Part shown: positions 42,497-50,765 of the stretch, one piece after another
How the letters are laid out: the number at the start of each line of letters is the position of its first letter
Numbering within the stretch: position 1 is the first letter of the stretch
NCBI RefSeq assembly: GCF_002159945.1
Contig: NZ_NFJQ01000010.1
Span: forward strand, 1 to 64,000
DNA from: Cloacibacillus sp. An23
Lineage (GTDB): Bacteria; Synergistota; Synergistia; Synergistales; Synergistaceae
Direction: 5' to 3'
Length of the DNA: 64,000 nucleotides
Translations under genes and position numbers: made by a program
The notes under the pieces: model-generated
Database searches by the model: none
What the model saw: only the letters and a program-made list of their open reading frames with translations
What the model was told of the DNA's origin: nothing

Positions 42497-42586
42497 CAGT
42501 CTCTGGAATGTTATTCTAACATGAGTTTATTAGAAAATATATAGACTAAGGTGCAATATCCGTCAAAATCTTTCAATTTAATTTTT

Positions 42587-43450
42587 TCAGCCACGCGCGG
42601 CGCGCTTCCACAGTGCCTTGATGTCGGAAACCATTTCCTCGAGGGCGGGCGCGCCGAAGCCGTCCACAGAAAGCTCGCTTATGCCGCTGATGCCGTCTAC
42701 GGCTCCGGCCTCCGCTGCGGCACGCAGGATTTTCGTTTCGTCGCCGGGTTCCATACCGCGCCAGCGTCCCCAGATAAACGACAGGGCGGCGGCGAGCGAA
42801 TATGCCCCCCAGTTGCTTACGTCAGCCGTGAGCGCGAACTCGGCGCGCACGACTGAGAGGCACGATACGTAGTCCGGGAGAAGCGCCGACAGACCGGCGA
42901 AATAATTTCCCATTCCGGCCTCGTTCCCTCCGTCGCCTATTCCGATAGTACGGATTCCGAACATGTCCGCCTCGAGCGCCAGCGCGTCGAGCGGCGCGGC
43001 CCATGCGGATATATCTTTTTTCTTGAAATTGTAGTAACGTCCGTCCGAAGCACGCCCGGGGCGTTCGACGAATATGACTCCCTCCAGCCCGGCGTCTTTC
43101 AAAGTCTGGGGGGCCTCCCGCACCGTTCTTTCAGGGCATCCGGCGGCCTCAGCGCATTTTCTCATCACGTCGATGCACAGAGAGTCCGTCCATATCTCGC
43201 ACCGGCGCCCCTCCGCAAGAAAAGCCCTCGCCAGCGCGACGGCGCCGCCTGGTCCGTCCGTTTCCGGCGCGCCGGCGGCGGGGATGTAAAATCCAGAAAC
43301 GACGGCGACGCTGCTAAGCGGCGCAAAAGCCGAGGCTGCGCGCGCCAGCTCGCGCGGGCTGCTCAGCCTCGAAGCGCCGCGGCCTGCGGCGTCGCGCGCG
43401 GTGAGCGCCGTAAGCTCCTGCGCGAAGCTTTCTAACAATGCTTCGTCCAC
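42587..43450 (-). CDS. DUF4392 protein (D-glutamate cyclase-like domain)
   Basis: A 287-residue protein with VAVVSGFYIPAAGAPETDGP, GAVALARAFLAEGRRCEIWT, GVIFVERPGRASDGRYYNFK and GIRTIGIGDGGNEAGMGNYF. These are the blocks of the DUF4392 / D-glutamate cyclase C-terminal family, which converts D-glutamate to 5-oxo-D-proline in characterised members. The conserved GDGGNEAGMG loop is intact. It stands alone on the minus strand between pfkA and the anchored protein. Confidence 0.8.
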   Translation of the reverse strand: MDEALLESFAQELTALTARDAAGRGASRLSSPRELARAASAFAPLSSVAVVSGFYIPAAGAPETDGPGGAVALARAFLAEGRRCEIWTDSLCIDVMRKCAEAAGCPERTVREAPQTLKDAGLEGVIFVERPGRASDGRYYNFKKKDISAWAAPLDALALEADMFGIRTIGIGDGGNEAGMGNYFAGLSALLPDYVSCLSVVRAEFALTADVSNWGAYSLAAALSFIWGRWRGMEPGDETKILRAAAEAGAVDGISGISELSVDGFGAPALEEMVSDIKALWKRAARG

Positions 43451-43510
43451 GCCGGCGTCCTCCTTTCGCCACTCTTGGCGGAACGGCGCGGGATTTACCG
43501 CGCGCCGCCG

Positions 43511-44473
43511 TTATATGCTGAGAGTCTCCATTATGCGGAGCATATCCTTATCCAGCGGCCTGCGCTCTTCCCATGCTTTTTGGAGCGGGGAGGCGACTAT
43601 TTCTCCGCCTATGCGTCCTACCATCATGCCCATCTTGCCGTCCAGCAGGCACTCTACCGCAGCATATCCCAGCTTCGCGGCGAGCACCGCGTCGAAGCAC
43701 GACGGTGAACCTCCGCGCTGGATATGTCCGAGAACGACTATCCTAGGGTCATAGTCGCATTTGCCCTTGAGTTTGTCGGCGAGCTCGTGCGCCGGCATTA
43801 CGCCCTCGGCAAGCACGATTATCGAATGCGTTTTACCGTGTTCCTTCGCGTAATGAACCTTTTTTATTATCGCCTCTATATCGGCCGGTATCTCCGGCAC
43901 AAGTACGAATTCCGCGCCGCACGCGACGGCCGTTTCAAGCGCCAGGAAGCCGGCGTTGCGGCCCATCACCTCGACGATGAACATACGGTCGTGGCTCGAC
44001 GCAGTATCGCGCAGTTTGCTTATACATTCAAGCGCCGTGTTACAGGCCGTATCGAAGCCTATTGTGCAGTCGGTCCCTGCCATGTCGTTGTCTATCGTAC
44101 CGGGAACGCCTATGACCTGTATTCCGCGTTTGTGCAGTTCGAGCGCGCCGTGGAACGATCCGTCTCCGCCTATTACGACCAGAGCGTCTATGTCGTTCTC
44201 GCGAAGTTTTGCAGCCCCGGCGTTGACGCCCTCGGGACGCATAAATTCCGCGCATCTGGCGGTGCGCAGTATCGTGCCGCCGTGCATCAGTATGCCGCCG
44301 ACCGAGCTGCGAGTCAGAGGAACGAAGTCTCCGTCGAGAAGCCCCTCGAAGCCGCGCCTTATGCCTATAACGTCCAGCCCGTGATACAAGGCCGTGCGCG
44401 TAACCGCGCGTATCGAAGCGTTCATCCCCGGCGCGTCGCCGCCGCTTGTTAACACACCAATCCTTCGAAGCAT
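43511..44473 (-). CDS. pfkA: ATP-dependent 6-phosphofructokinase
   Basis: A 320-residue enzyme from the ATG at 44473, 8 bases after GGAGG; an upstream extension to 44587 lacks family similarity. Motifs: IGVLTSGGDAPGMNASIRAV, VVIGGDGSFHGALEL, GVPGTIDNDMAGTDCTIGFD with the catalytic Asp, FIVEVMGRNAGFLALETAVA and LGHIQRGGSPSCFDAVLAA. The GGDGS motif suggests ATP rather than PPi as phosphoryl donor. Confidence 0.96.
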   Translation of the reverse strand: MLRRIGVLTSGGDAPGMNASIRAVTRTALYHGLDVIGIRRGFEGLLDGDFVPLTRSSVGGILMHGGTILRTARCAEFMRPEGVNAGAAKLRENDIDALVVIGGDGSFHGALELHKRGIQVIGVPGTIDNDMAGTDCTIGFDTACNTALECISKLRDTASSHDRMFIVEVMGRNAGFLALETAVACGAEFVLVPEIPADIEAIIKKVHYAKEHGKTHSIIVLAEGVMPAHELADKLKGKCDYDPRIVVLGHIQRGGSPSCFDAVLAAKLGYAAVECLLDGKMGMMVGRIGGEIVASPLQKAWEERRPLDKDMLRIMETLSI

Positions 44474-44517
44474 GTTTTTATCCTCCTTGCCCGCTCTTTT
44501 CCGTTTACACGAAGATA

Positions 44518-45231
44518 TTATAACAGATACTGCGGCTCTTCCGGGCCGTCTGAGGCTTCGGCAGAGCCGCGCGTCCTGCGCGACCATAGCATTACGGCGG
44601 CGGGAACGGCGCCGGCCTTTCTGAGTGCCGCGATGGCGGCGCGCGCCGTGCCGCCGGTTGTGTATACATCATCGACGAGTATAACGCGTTTCCCGCGCAG
44701 CCGTTCAGAAACTCTGAACGAAGCTCCGGAGACGCCCGCGCGTTCGGCGGCGTTCCGTCCACTCTGCGGCGCGCGGCGTTCGGCCCACGACATGGCGCGG
44801 GCCTCAACGTCGAGCCCGCGGCGCGAAGCTATGCCGCGCGCCAGCAGCTCGGTCTGATTGTACGCGCGCCGGCTGCCTTTGTGCAGCGGGAGCGGAACGA
44901 TGCAGTCCGCTTCTATTCCTTCTGCAAGCTTCGACATGCGCGCGCCCATCGCGAGCCCGAGAGCCCGCATGTTCCTATATTTGAGAGCGAGAATGAAATC
45001 CCTCGCCGCTCCCTCGTGGAAGGCCGCGGCGTAGCACGGGACGCCGCCGTAACAGCACGGCCTGCCGTAAGGCCCGCCGCACTCCGCGCAGAACGGAGGC
45101 GGCGGCTGCGACGCGGCGTCGTTCAGACATTCTTCGCAGAAAGGCACCGCAAGACGCCCGCAGGCCGGACAGCTGCTTGGAAAGATAATGTGCAGAAGTT
45201 CACCGAAGACGTATGGAAGGCGCAAAATCAA
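44518..45231 (-). CDS. comF: ComF-family phosphoribosyltransferase-like protein
   Basis: A 237-residue protein with an N-terminal zinc finger (FPSSCPACGRLAVPFCEECL and FCAECGGPYG) and a C-terminal PRTase fold carrying CIVPLPLHKGSRRAYNQTEL and the PRPP loop VILVDDVYTTGGTARAA. ComF acts in DNA uptake in competent bacteria and is widespread elsewhere. The only start in reach is a TTG at 45231, right beside the metK terminator, without a clear ribosome site, so the first residues are uncertain. Confidence 0.9.
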   Translation of the reverse strand: MILRLPYVFGELLHIIFPSSCPACGRLAVPFCEECLNDAASQPPPPFCAECGGPYGRPCCYGGVPCYAAAFHEGAARDFILALKYRNMRALGLAMGARMSKLAEGIEADCIVPLPLHKGSRRAYNQTELLARGIASRRGLDVEARAMSWAERRAPQSGRNAAERAGVSGASFRVSERLRGKRVILVDDVYTTGGTARAAIAALRKAGAVPAAVMLWSRRTRGSAEASDGPEEPQYLL

Positions 45232-45238
45232 GCAAAAT

Positions 45239-45258
45239 GGGCGGCCCTAGGGCCGCCC
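45239..45258 (-). terminator. Terminator of metK
   Basis: A perfect 20-base palindrome, GGGCGGCCCTAGGGCCGCCC, followed in minus sense by ATTTTGC. It lies 14 bases past the metK stop and abuts the comF start. Confidence 0.8.
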
Positions 45259-45272
45259 GGTAAATTTACGGC

Positions 45273-46475
45273 TTACGCGAAACGCTTCGCCGCGTTTTTG
45301 AGAGTCTCGGCCTTGTCCGTGCGCTCCCACGCCGGCATCGGGTCGAGGTCGATGCGCCCCATGTGCCCGTAGGCGGCGAGACGCTTGTACTGCGGCTTGC
45401 GCAGGTCGAGGTCGCGGATTATCGCCGCGGGGCGGAAGTCGAAGTTTTCGCGGAGCAGCTCCGTGATTTCCTCGTCCTTTATCTTGCCCGTGCCGAATGT
45501 CTCGACCATTATCGAGACCGGCCTCGCCACGCCTATAGCGTACGCCACCTGTATCTGGCAGGCGTCGGCGAGCCCAGCCGCCACGACGTTCTTCGCGGCG
45601 TAGCGCACCATGTACGCGCCGGAGCGGTCCACCTTGGTCGGGTCCTTGCCGGAGAACGCGCCGCCGCCGTGCGGGACTGCGCCGCCGTATGTATCGACTA
45701 TTATCTTGCGCCCGGTGAGGCCGCTGTCGGCCTGCGGGCCGCCGAGGACGAAACGTCCCGTCGGGTTCACGAATATACGGAGCTTCGACGTAATCAGATT
45801 TGCTGGGATGACGGGCTTGATAACGTGCTCTATGATGTCCGCCTCGATCTGCTTCTGGTCGATCGCGGGGTGATGCTGCGTACTGATGACCACGGTGTCA
45901 ACGCGGACGGGCTTTCCATTCTCGTATTCGACAGTTACCTGGCTCTTTCCGTCGGGGCGCAGATACGGCAGAGTCTTGTTCCTGCGGACCTCAGAAAGAC
46001 GGCGCGCGAGCTTGTGCGCGAGCGATATCGGGAGCGGCATAAGCTCTTCCGTGTCGTTGCACGCGAATCCGACCATAAGCCCCTGGTCCCCAGCGCCTAT
46101 GGCGTCGATCTCGTCATCGGAAAGCTCCTTAGCTTCCTTGGCCTTGTCCACGCCGAGCGCGATGTCGCAGGACTGCTCGTCTATCGTCGTTAGGACGGCG
46201 CAAGTGTCTCCGTCGAAACCGTACTTGGCGCGCGTGTAGCCTATTTCCTTGACGGTCTTGCGCGCGATTTTAGGAATGTCGACGTAGCAGTTCGTGCTTA
46301 TCTCCCCGGCCACCATGACGAGCCCTGTCGTCACAAGCGTCTCACACGCGACGCGGCCCATCGGGTCAGCCTCGAGGATGGCGTCGAGGACGGCGTCGGA
46401 TATTTGGTCTGCGAGTTTGTCAGGGTGTCCCTCCGTCACCGATTCAGACGAAATGAGATACCTTTCTTTGCTCAT
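45273..46475 (-). CDS. metK: S-adenosylmethionine synthetase
   Basis: A 400-residue enzyme of normal length. It begins [20 protein letters not shown] and contains the family motifs [20 protein letters not shown] and [20 protein letters not shown], ending with the [13 protein letters not shown] tail. It makes S-adenosylmethionine from methionine and ATP. A GGAGGTG ribosome site precedes the ATG. No SAM riboswitch is evident in the 114 bases upstream. Confidence 0.97.
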   Translation of the reverse strand: MSKERYLISSESVTEGHPDKLADQISDAVLDAILEADPMGRVACETLVTTGLVMVAGEISTNCYVDIPKIARKTVKEIGYTRAKYGFDGDTCAVLTTIDEQSCDIALGVDKAKEAKELSDDEIDAIGAGDQGLMVGFACNDTEELMPLPISLAHKLARRLSEVRRNKTLPYLRPDGKSQVTVEYENGKPVRVDTVVISTQHHPAIDQKQIEADIIEHVIKPVIPANLITSKLRIFVNPTGRFVLGGPQADSGLTGRKIIVDTYGGAVPHGGGAFSGKDPTKVDRSGAYMVRYAAKNVVAAGLADACQIQVAYAIGVARPVSIMVETFGTGKIKDEEITELLRENFDFRPAAIIRDLDLRKPQYKRLAAYGHMGRIDLDPMPAWERTDKAETLKNAAKRFA

Positions 46476-46561
46476 AATTCAAACACCTCCGTAAGGATTT
46501 ATGATACTTCGGTTATTGTAACATCTGCGCGAAAATTTTTATATACGGCTTTGCGCAAAAG

Positions 46562-46584
46562 GCCGGCGAAACATCTGCGCCGGC
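46562..46584 (-). terminator. Terminator of the aminotransferase gene
   Basis: GCCGGCG (46578-46584 in minus sense) pairs with CGCCGGC (46562-46568) around a 9-base loop, followed by CTTTTGC. It lies just past the aminotransferase stop. Confidence 0.8.
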
Positions 46585-46589
46585 GCGCC

Positions 46590-47720
46590 TCACATGGCGC
46601 GGAGCGCACGAAGGAACCCGCTCACGGCGCGAAGGCCGTTTTTCAGCGTCTCTTTGCCGCAGGCGTAGCCTATCCTGAAACAGCGCGGCTCGCCGAAACA
46701 GTCGCCCGGCGTGACGAACGCGCCGGTCTCCTTATACATAGCTTCGCAGAACTCGTAAGACGGCATGTCCGCGCCGTACCGTATCAGCGCCGTCGTCCCG
46801 CCGCGCGGCTTCACGTAATCGACGAGCGGTTCGCCGGAGACCCATTCGTCCAGGATTTCAAGATTTTCGCTCACTATGCTGCGGTTCCTCTCGAGCAGCT
46901 TTTCACCGTGCTTAAGCGCGAGCGCCGCGACCGACTCGTCGAGCATCCCGCAGCTTATGAGGTTGTAGTCCCTGTGCGAGTGGCAGCTTTTTATCACGCT
47001 CTCGTCGCGGCTCGCAATCCAGCCGAGGCGAAGCCCGGCGAGCGAAAAAACCTTCGACATGCCGCTGACGGAAATCCCTTTCTCGTAGATGTCCGCCATC
47101 GACTCGCTCCATTCTTCACCGGGCGTCAGATGACGGTACGCCTCGTCGCAGAGCACCCACGCCCCGGCGCTTCGCGCGATGTCCGCAATTTCCTCAAGCA
47201 TCCGCGCGTCCATCAGCGCACCGGTGGGGTTGTTGGGGTTATTGACGCATATCATTTTGACGCCGCGTCCTGCCAGCCGCCTCAGCTCGCCCAAATCGGG
47301 CAGATATCCGTCCTCCCGCCGCAGACGCAGGATCGAGACCTCCGCGCCGAGAGATTCCGGAATTGAATATAGCTGCTGATACGTCGGCATGACGCTGACC
47401 ACGCTGTCGCCAGGAGACAGCAGCGAGAGGAACACGTGATGATTCGCCCCGGACGCCCCGTGCGTCGGGACGACCTGTTCCGGCCTTATCGTTCGGTATA
47501 GCGCGCAGACCCCTTCCTTAAAAGCCGGCTGCCCCGCGATGTCTCCGTACGTCAGCCGTTTCGCCGAAAGAGCGTTCAGAAATTTTTCCTTGTTTTCTCC
47601 GGTCAGTTCGAAAAGCTGGTCGAGAGAGACGGAATCGACGCACGTTTCAGCTATATTGTATTTCGCCCCCGTTTCCCATGCGTTCATCCATTCCTCCACT
47701 TCAAACGGCTTGATATACAT
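46590..47720 (-). CDS. PLP-dependent aminotransferase, class I/II
   Basis: A 376-residue fold type I enzyme. It starts MYIKPFEVEEWMNAWETGAK. The family blocks present are PTHGASGANHHVFLSLLSPG, CVNNPNNPTGALMDARML, WVLCDEAYRHL, the PLP lysine in ISVSGMSKVFSLAGLRLGWI, and the substrate-carboxylate Arg in RCFRIGYACG. The N-terminal NIAETCVDSVSLDQLFEL resembles capreomycidine-synthase-like members. Substrate not assignable. It lies behind a structured leader, which suggests metabolite-responsive control. Confidence 0.88.
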   Translation of the reverse strand: MYIKPFEVEEWMNAWETGAKYNIAETCVDSVSLDQLFELTGENKEKFLNALSAKRLTYGDIAGQPAFKEGVCALYRTIRPEQVVPTHGASGANHHVFLSLLSPGDSVVSVMPTYQQLYSIPESLGAEVSILRLRREDGYLPDLGELRRLAGRGVKMICVNNPNNPTGALMDARMLEEIADIARSAGAWVLCDEAYRHLTPGEEWSESMADIYEKGISVSGMSKVFSLAGLRLGWIASRDESVIKSCHSHRDYNLISCGMLDESVAALALKHGEKLLERNRSIVSENLEILDEWVSGEPLVDYVKPRGGTTALIRYGADMPSYEFCEAMYKETGAFVTPGDCFGEPRCFRIGYACGKETLKNGLRAVSGFLRALRAM

Positions 47721-47732
47721 GCAGAACCCTCC

Positions 47733-47850
47733 TTATAAAAAATAAAGCGCCCGCGGCTCCCTTGTAACGCGCAGAGCGCGCCGTACCTACGGGAGACCGT
47801 GGACGCTTTTCACCCTCCGCCCGGTGGCGGAGGAAGCATTTACCCTATTT
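47733..47850 (-). promoter_or_regulatory. Structured 5' leader with terminator before the aminotransferase
   Basis: In minus sense a GCTT/AAGC helix closes a CCTCCGCC-ACCG-GGCGGAGG hairpin. A long stem follows, made of GCGTCC, CGG, CTCCC against GGGAG, CCG, GGGCGC (47746-47807) with an inner GCGCGC arm, then TTTATTTTTT. The upper and lower helices share the AAGCG segment, so alternative folds are possible. I cannot match it to a named riboswitch. Confidence 0.55.
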
Positions 47851-47858
47851 ATGTTACG

Positions 47859-47887
47859 AAGATAACACGAACCGCTCTTTCGGTCAA
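47859..47887 (-). promoter_or_regulatory. Promoter of the aminotransferase gene
   Basis: TTGACC (47882-47887), 17 bases, TATCTT (47859-47864) in minus sense. It gives an untranslated leader of about 130 bases. Confidence 0.65.
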
Positions 47888-48027
47888 CGCCGGCTTCGAG
47901 CGAAGCCGGCCCGCCCACGGCGCTTTGCAAAAACGGGCTGCAAATAGTATGATGAAAGCGCTATGCGCGGATAAAGCGGCAGACACGAAAACATAAACTT
48001 AAGCGAGCGGCAGCGGGAGTGAACCAA

Positions 48028-50544
48028 ATGGAAACAGAAAAAATAAACGCCCCGTCGCATATTGAGATACGCGGCGGGCGCGTACACAACTTAAAAAATA
48101 TCGACGTGGACATACCTCTTCAGAAAATCGTAGCGATAGCCGGAGTATCTGGCTCCGGGAAATCGTCGCTGGCTCTCGGCATTCTTTACGCTGAGGGTTC
48201 TCGGCGCTACCTCGAGGCGCTCTCGACATACACGCGGCGGCGCATGACGCAGGCCGAGAAAGCGCAGGTAGACGACGTGCTCTACGTCCCCGCCGCGCTC
48301 GCGCTGCGCCAGAGGCCCGGCGTCCCAGGCATACGCAGCACGTTCGGCACGGGGACGGAGCTGCTGAACAGCCTGCGCCTCATGTATTCGAGGCTCGCGA
48401 GCCACAGATGCCCCAACGGCCATTATCTTCCGCCGTCCCTCAACGTGGCGGCGGGACTCGAGCTCGTCTGCCCGGTGTGCGGCGCGCACTTTTTCGCGCC
48501 GAGCGCGGAGGAGCTCGCATTCAACAGCCAGGGGGCGTGCAAGCGGTGCGACGGCACCGGCGTCGTCCGCACCGTAGACGAATCGACGCTCGTGCCGGAC
48601 GAAAACCTGACCATCAACGAGGGCGCCGTCGCACCGTGGCAGACGCTGATGTGGTCGCTGATGAAGGACATCGCCCGCGAGATGGGCGTCAGGACGAACG
48701 TGCCCTTCAAAGACCTCACGCCGAAGGAGCGCGACATCGTATTCCACGGCCCCGCCGTCAAAAAAAGGATAATCTACCAGAACAAGACGAGCGGTGCGGC
48801 GGGAGACATGGATTTCACATACTTCAACGCGACGTACACGGTGGAAAACGCTCTGGCTCACGTAAAGGACGAAAAAGGCATGAAACGCGTCGAAAAATTC
48901 CTGTGCCAGGACGTCTGCCCGGACTGCGGCGGCACGAGGCTCTCCGAGGCCGCGCGCGCGCCGAAGCTGCGCGGAATATCGCTCGCCGACGCATGCAAAA
49001 TGACGCTCGCAGAGCTGTCCGAGTGGGTCGCGGGCGTCCCCGCTTCGCTTCCGACGGAGATGCGCCCGATGGCCGAAAGCATCTGCGACTCGTTCCACGG
49101 CGCGGCGAAACGGCTGACCGACCTCGGCCTTTCATACCTGACCATCGACCGCGCCGCCTCGACCCTCTCGACGGGAGAGCGCCAGCGCATGCAGCTCGCG
49201 CGCGCCGTGCGCAACAGGACGACGGGCGTGCTTTACGTTCTCGACGAACCGTCGATAGGTCTTCACCCGTCGAACATGGAGGGGCTGACCGGAGTCATGC
49301 GCGACCTTCTCTCCGACGGCAACACGGTGATCCTCGTAGACCACGACGTGAACGTGCTGAAAGAGGCGGACTGGCTCGTCGAGCTCGGCCCCGAGGCCGG
49401 AGCGGGCGGCGGAAGGATCATCGCGCAGGGAAGCATTGAAGAAGTCGAGAAGAACCCTGCGTCGAAGATAGCCGGATTCCTGACCGGCGAGCGCGTCATC
49501 GACGTGGGGAACCACGTCCCGGCCGGCAAGATGTTCGACCTCGGAACGATAAGCCTCTCGACCTCCGACATACACACTGTGAAGCCGCTCGACGCGGATT
49601 TCCCGAAAGGGCGCATGACGGCGGTCACAGGCGTCTCCGGCTCCGGAAAGACCACGCTGATACTCGAAAGCCTCATCCCGGCGCTCGAAGCGAAGATAAA
49701 GGGGGCTAAACTGCCGCCGCACGTTAAATCCGTAACGGCGGAGGGAATCCGCCAGGTCAAACTGATAGACGCGACCCCGATAGGCGTCAACGTCCGCTCC
49801 ACCGTAGCGACATACGCCGACGTGCATGACGAGCTGCGCAAAATCTACGCACGCACGCCCGACGCGAAGGCGAAGGGCTACAAAGCGGGCGACTTTTCCT
49901 ACAACACCGGGAAGCTGCGCTGCCCCGTCTGCGACGGCACGGGAGAAATAAGCCTCGACATACAGTTCCTGCCGGATGTGGACATTCCGTGTCCCGAGTG
50001 CGGCGGCTCGCGTTACTCCAAGGAAGCCGGCCTCGTCCGCCGTTTCCCGAAAAAATCAGAAAAAGGCTATTCGCTTCCGGAGCTCATGGACATGAGCATA
50101 GACGAAGCGCTCGAAGTCTGCGCCGACCTTCCGAACGTGAAGCGCAGGCTCGAAGTGCTGCACGGCCTCGGCCTCGGATACCTCACGCTAGGCGAAGAAA
50201 CCCCGAGCCTCTCAGGCGGCGAGGCGCAGAGGCTGAAGCTCGCGAGCGAAATGGGAAAAGGACAGTCCGACTCCGTGTTCGTATTCGACGAGCCGACGAT
50301 CGGCCTGCACCCCCTCGACGTTGAGACGCTGCTGAAAGTTTTCAAAAATCTGATAGACAGCGGCGCGACCGTCATAGTCATAGAACACGACCTCGACGTG
50401 ATACGCAACTCCGACTACGTGATAGACATGGGCCCCGGCGGCGGCGCGGAAGGCGGCACGATAGTAGCACGCGGCACGCCTGAAGAAATATGCCGCTGCG
50501 CGGAGAGCAAGACCGGTTACTATCTGAAAAAATACATCGGATAA
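48028..50544 (+). CDS. UvrA2-like excinuclease ABC subunit A paralogue
   Basis: An 838-residue protein from the ATG at 48028, with GGGAG 8 bases upstream; a GTG at 48019 is also in frame. It has two ABC modules: Walker A IAGVSGSGKSSLALGI and TGVSGSGKTTLILESL, and signature segments LSTGERQRMQLARAV and LSGGEAQRLKLASEM. Zinc sites are CPVCG, CKRCDGTG, CPVCDGTG and CPECGG. At this length it probably lacks the UvrB-binding domain of true UvrA (about 940 residues). UvrA2 proteins are linked to tolerance of DNA-binding drugs. Confidence 0.9.
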   Translation: METEKINAPSHIEIRGGRVHNLKNIDVDIPLQKIVAIAGVSGSGKSSLALGILYAEGSRRYLEALSTYTRRRMTQAEKAQVDDVLYVPAALALRQRPGVPGIRSTFGTGTELLNSLRLMYSRLASHRCPNGHYLPPSLNVAAGLELVCPVCGAHFFAPSAEELAFNSQGACKRCDGTGVVRTVDESTLVPDENLTINEGAVAPWQTLMWSLMKDIAREMGVRTNVPFKDLTPKERDIVFHGPAVKKRIIYQNKTSGAAGDMDFTYFNATYTVENALAHVKDEKGMKRVEKFLCQDVCPDCGGTRLSEAARAPKLRGISLADACKMTLAELSEWVAGVPASLPTEMRPMAESICDSFHGAAKRLTDLGLSYLTIDRAASTLSTGERQRMQLARAVRNRTTGVLYVLDEPSIGLHPSNMEGLTGVMRDLLSDGNTVILVDHDVNVLKEADWLVELGPEAGAGGGRIIAQGSIEEVEKNPASKIAGFLTGERVIDVGNHVPAGKMFDLGTISLSTSDIHTVKPLDADFPKGRMTAVTGVSGSGKTTLILESLIPALEAKIKGAKLPPHVKSVTAEGIRQVKLIDATPIGVNVRSTVATYADVHDELRKIYARTPDAKAKGYKAGDFSYNTGKLRCPVCDGTGEISLDIQFLPDVDIPCPECGGSRYSKEAGLVRRFPKKSEKGYSLPELMDMSIDEALEVCADLPNVKRRLEVLHGLGLGYLTLGEETPSLSGGEAQRLKLASEMGKGQSDSVFVFDEPTIGLHPLDVETLLKVFKNLIDSGATVIVIEHDLDVIRNSDYVIDMGPGGGAEGGTIVARGTPEEICRCAESKTGYYLKKYIG

Positions 50545-50550
50545 TCAAAA

Positions 50551-50588
50551 ATCCGGCGCGATGCGGAAAATTTTCCGACGCGCCGGAT
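50551..50588. terminator. Bidirectional hairpin terminator after the UvrA2-like gene
   Basis: ATCCGGCGCG (50551-50560) pairs with CGCGCCGGAT (50579-50588), and the enclosed CGGAAAATTTTCCG is itself palindromic. A/T runs flank both sides. Confidence 0.8.
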
Positions 50589-50645
50589 TTCGTATATTTT
50601 GCGGAGCTTTTATAGTTGTTTAACTAATAAAAAAGCTGCTTTCAT

Positions 50646-50742
50646 CGTCATTCCGCACTTGACGCGGAATCTCGTGTCTTTAAATTCATGAGGCCTCGGT
50701 GAACACAAGTCACTGGATGCCGCGTCGGAGCGCGGCATGACG
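50646..50742. repeat. Intergenic inverted-repeat element with GTCATTCCGC ends
   Basis: The ends GTCATTCCGC (50647) and GCGGCATGAC (50732) are imperfect inverted repeats. Each is adjacent to its own small hairpin (CCGC-ACTTGAC-GCGG and CCGCG-TCGGAG-CGCGG). The element resembles the dispersed GTCATTCC-type repeats seen in many bacterial genomes. Only one copy is in the window. Confidence 0.6.
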
Positions 50743-50765
50743 GAAAAACGTTTTCCTTGTAAAGT

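Noticed and set aside
47733-47850. Aminotransferase leader as a second T-box or a ZTP riboswitch
   Set aside because: No TGGN-type T-box or AGTA/specifier loop is present. The CCACCGGG resemblance to ZTP aptamers lacks the matching first half.
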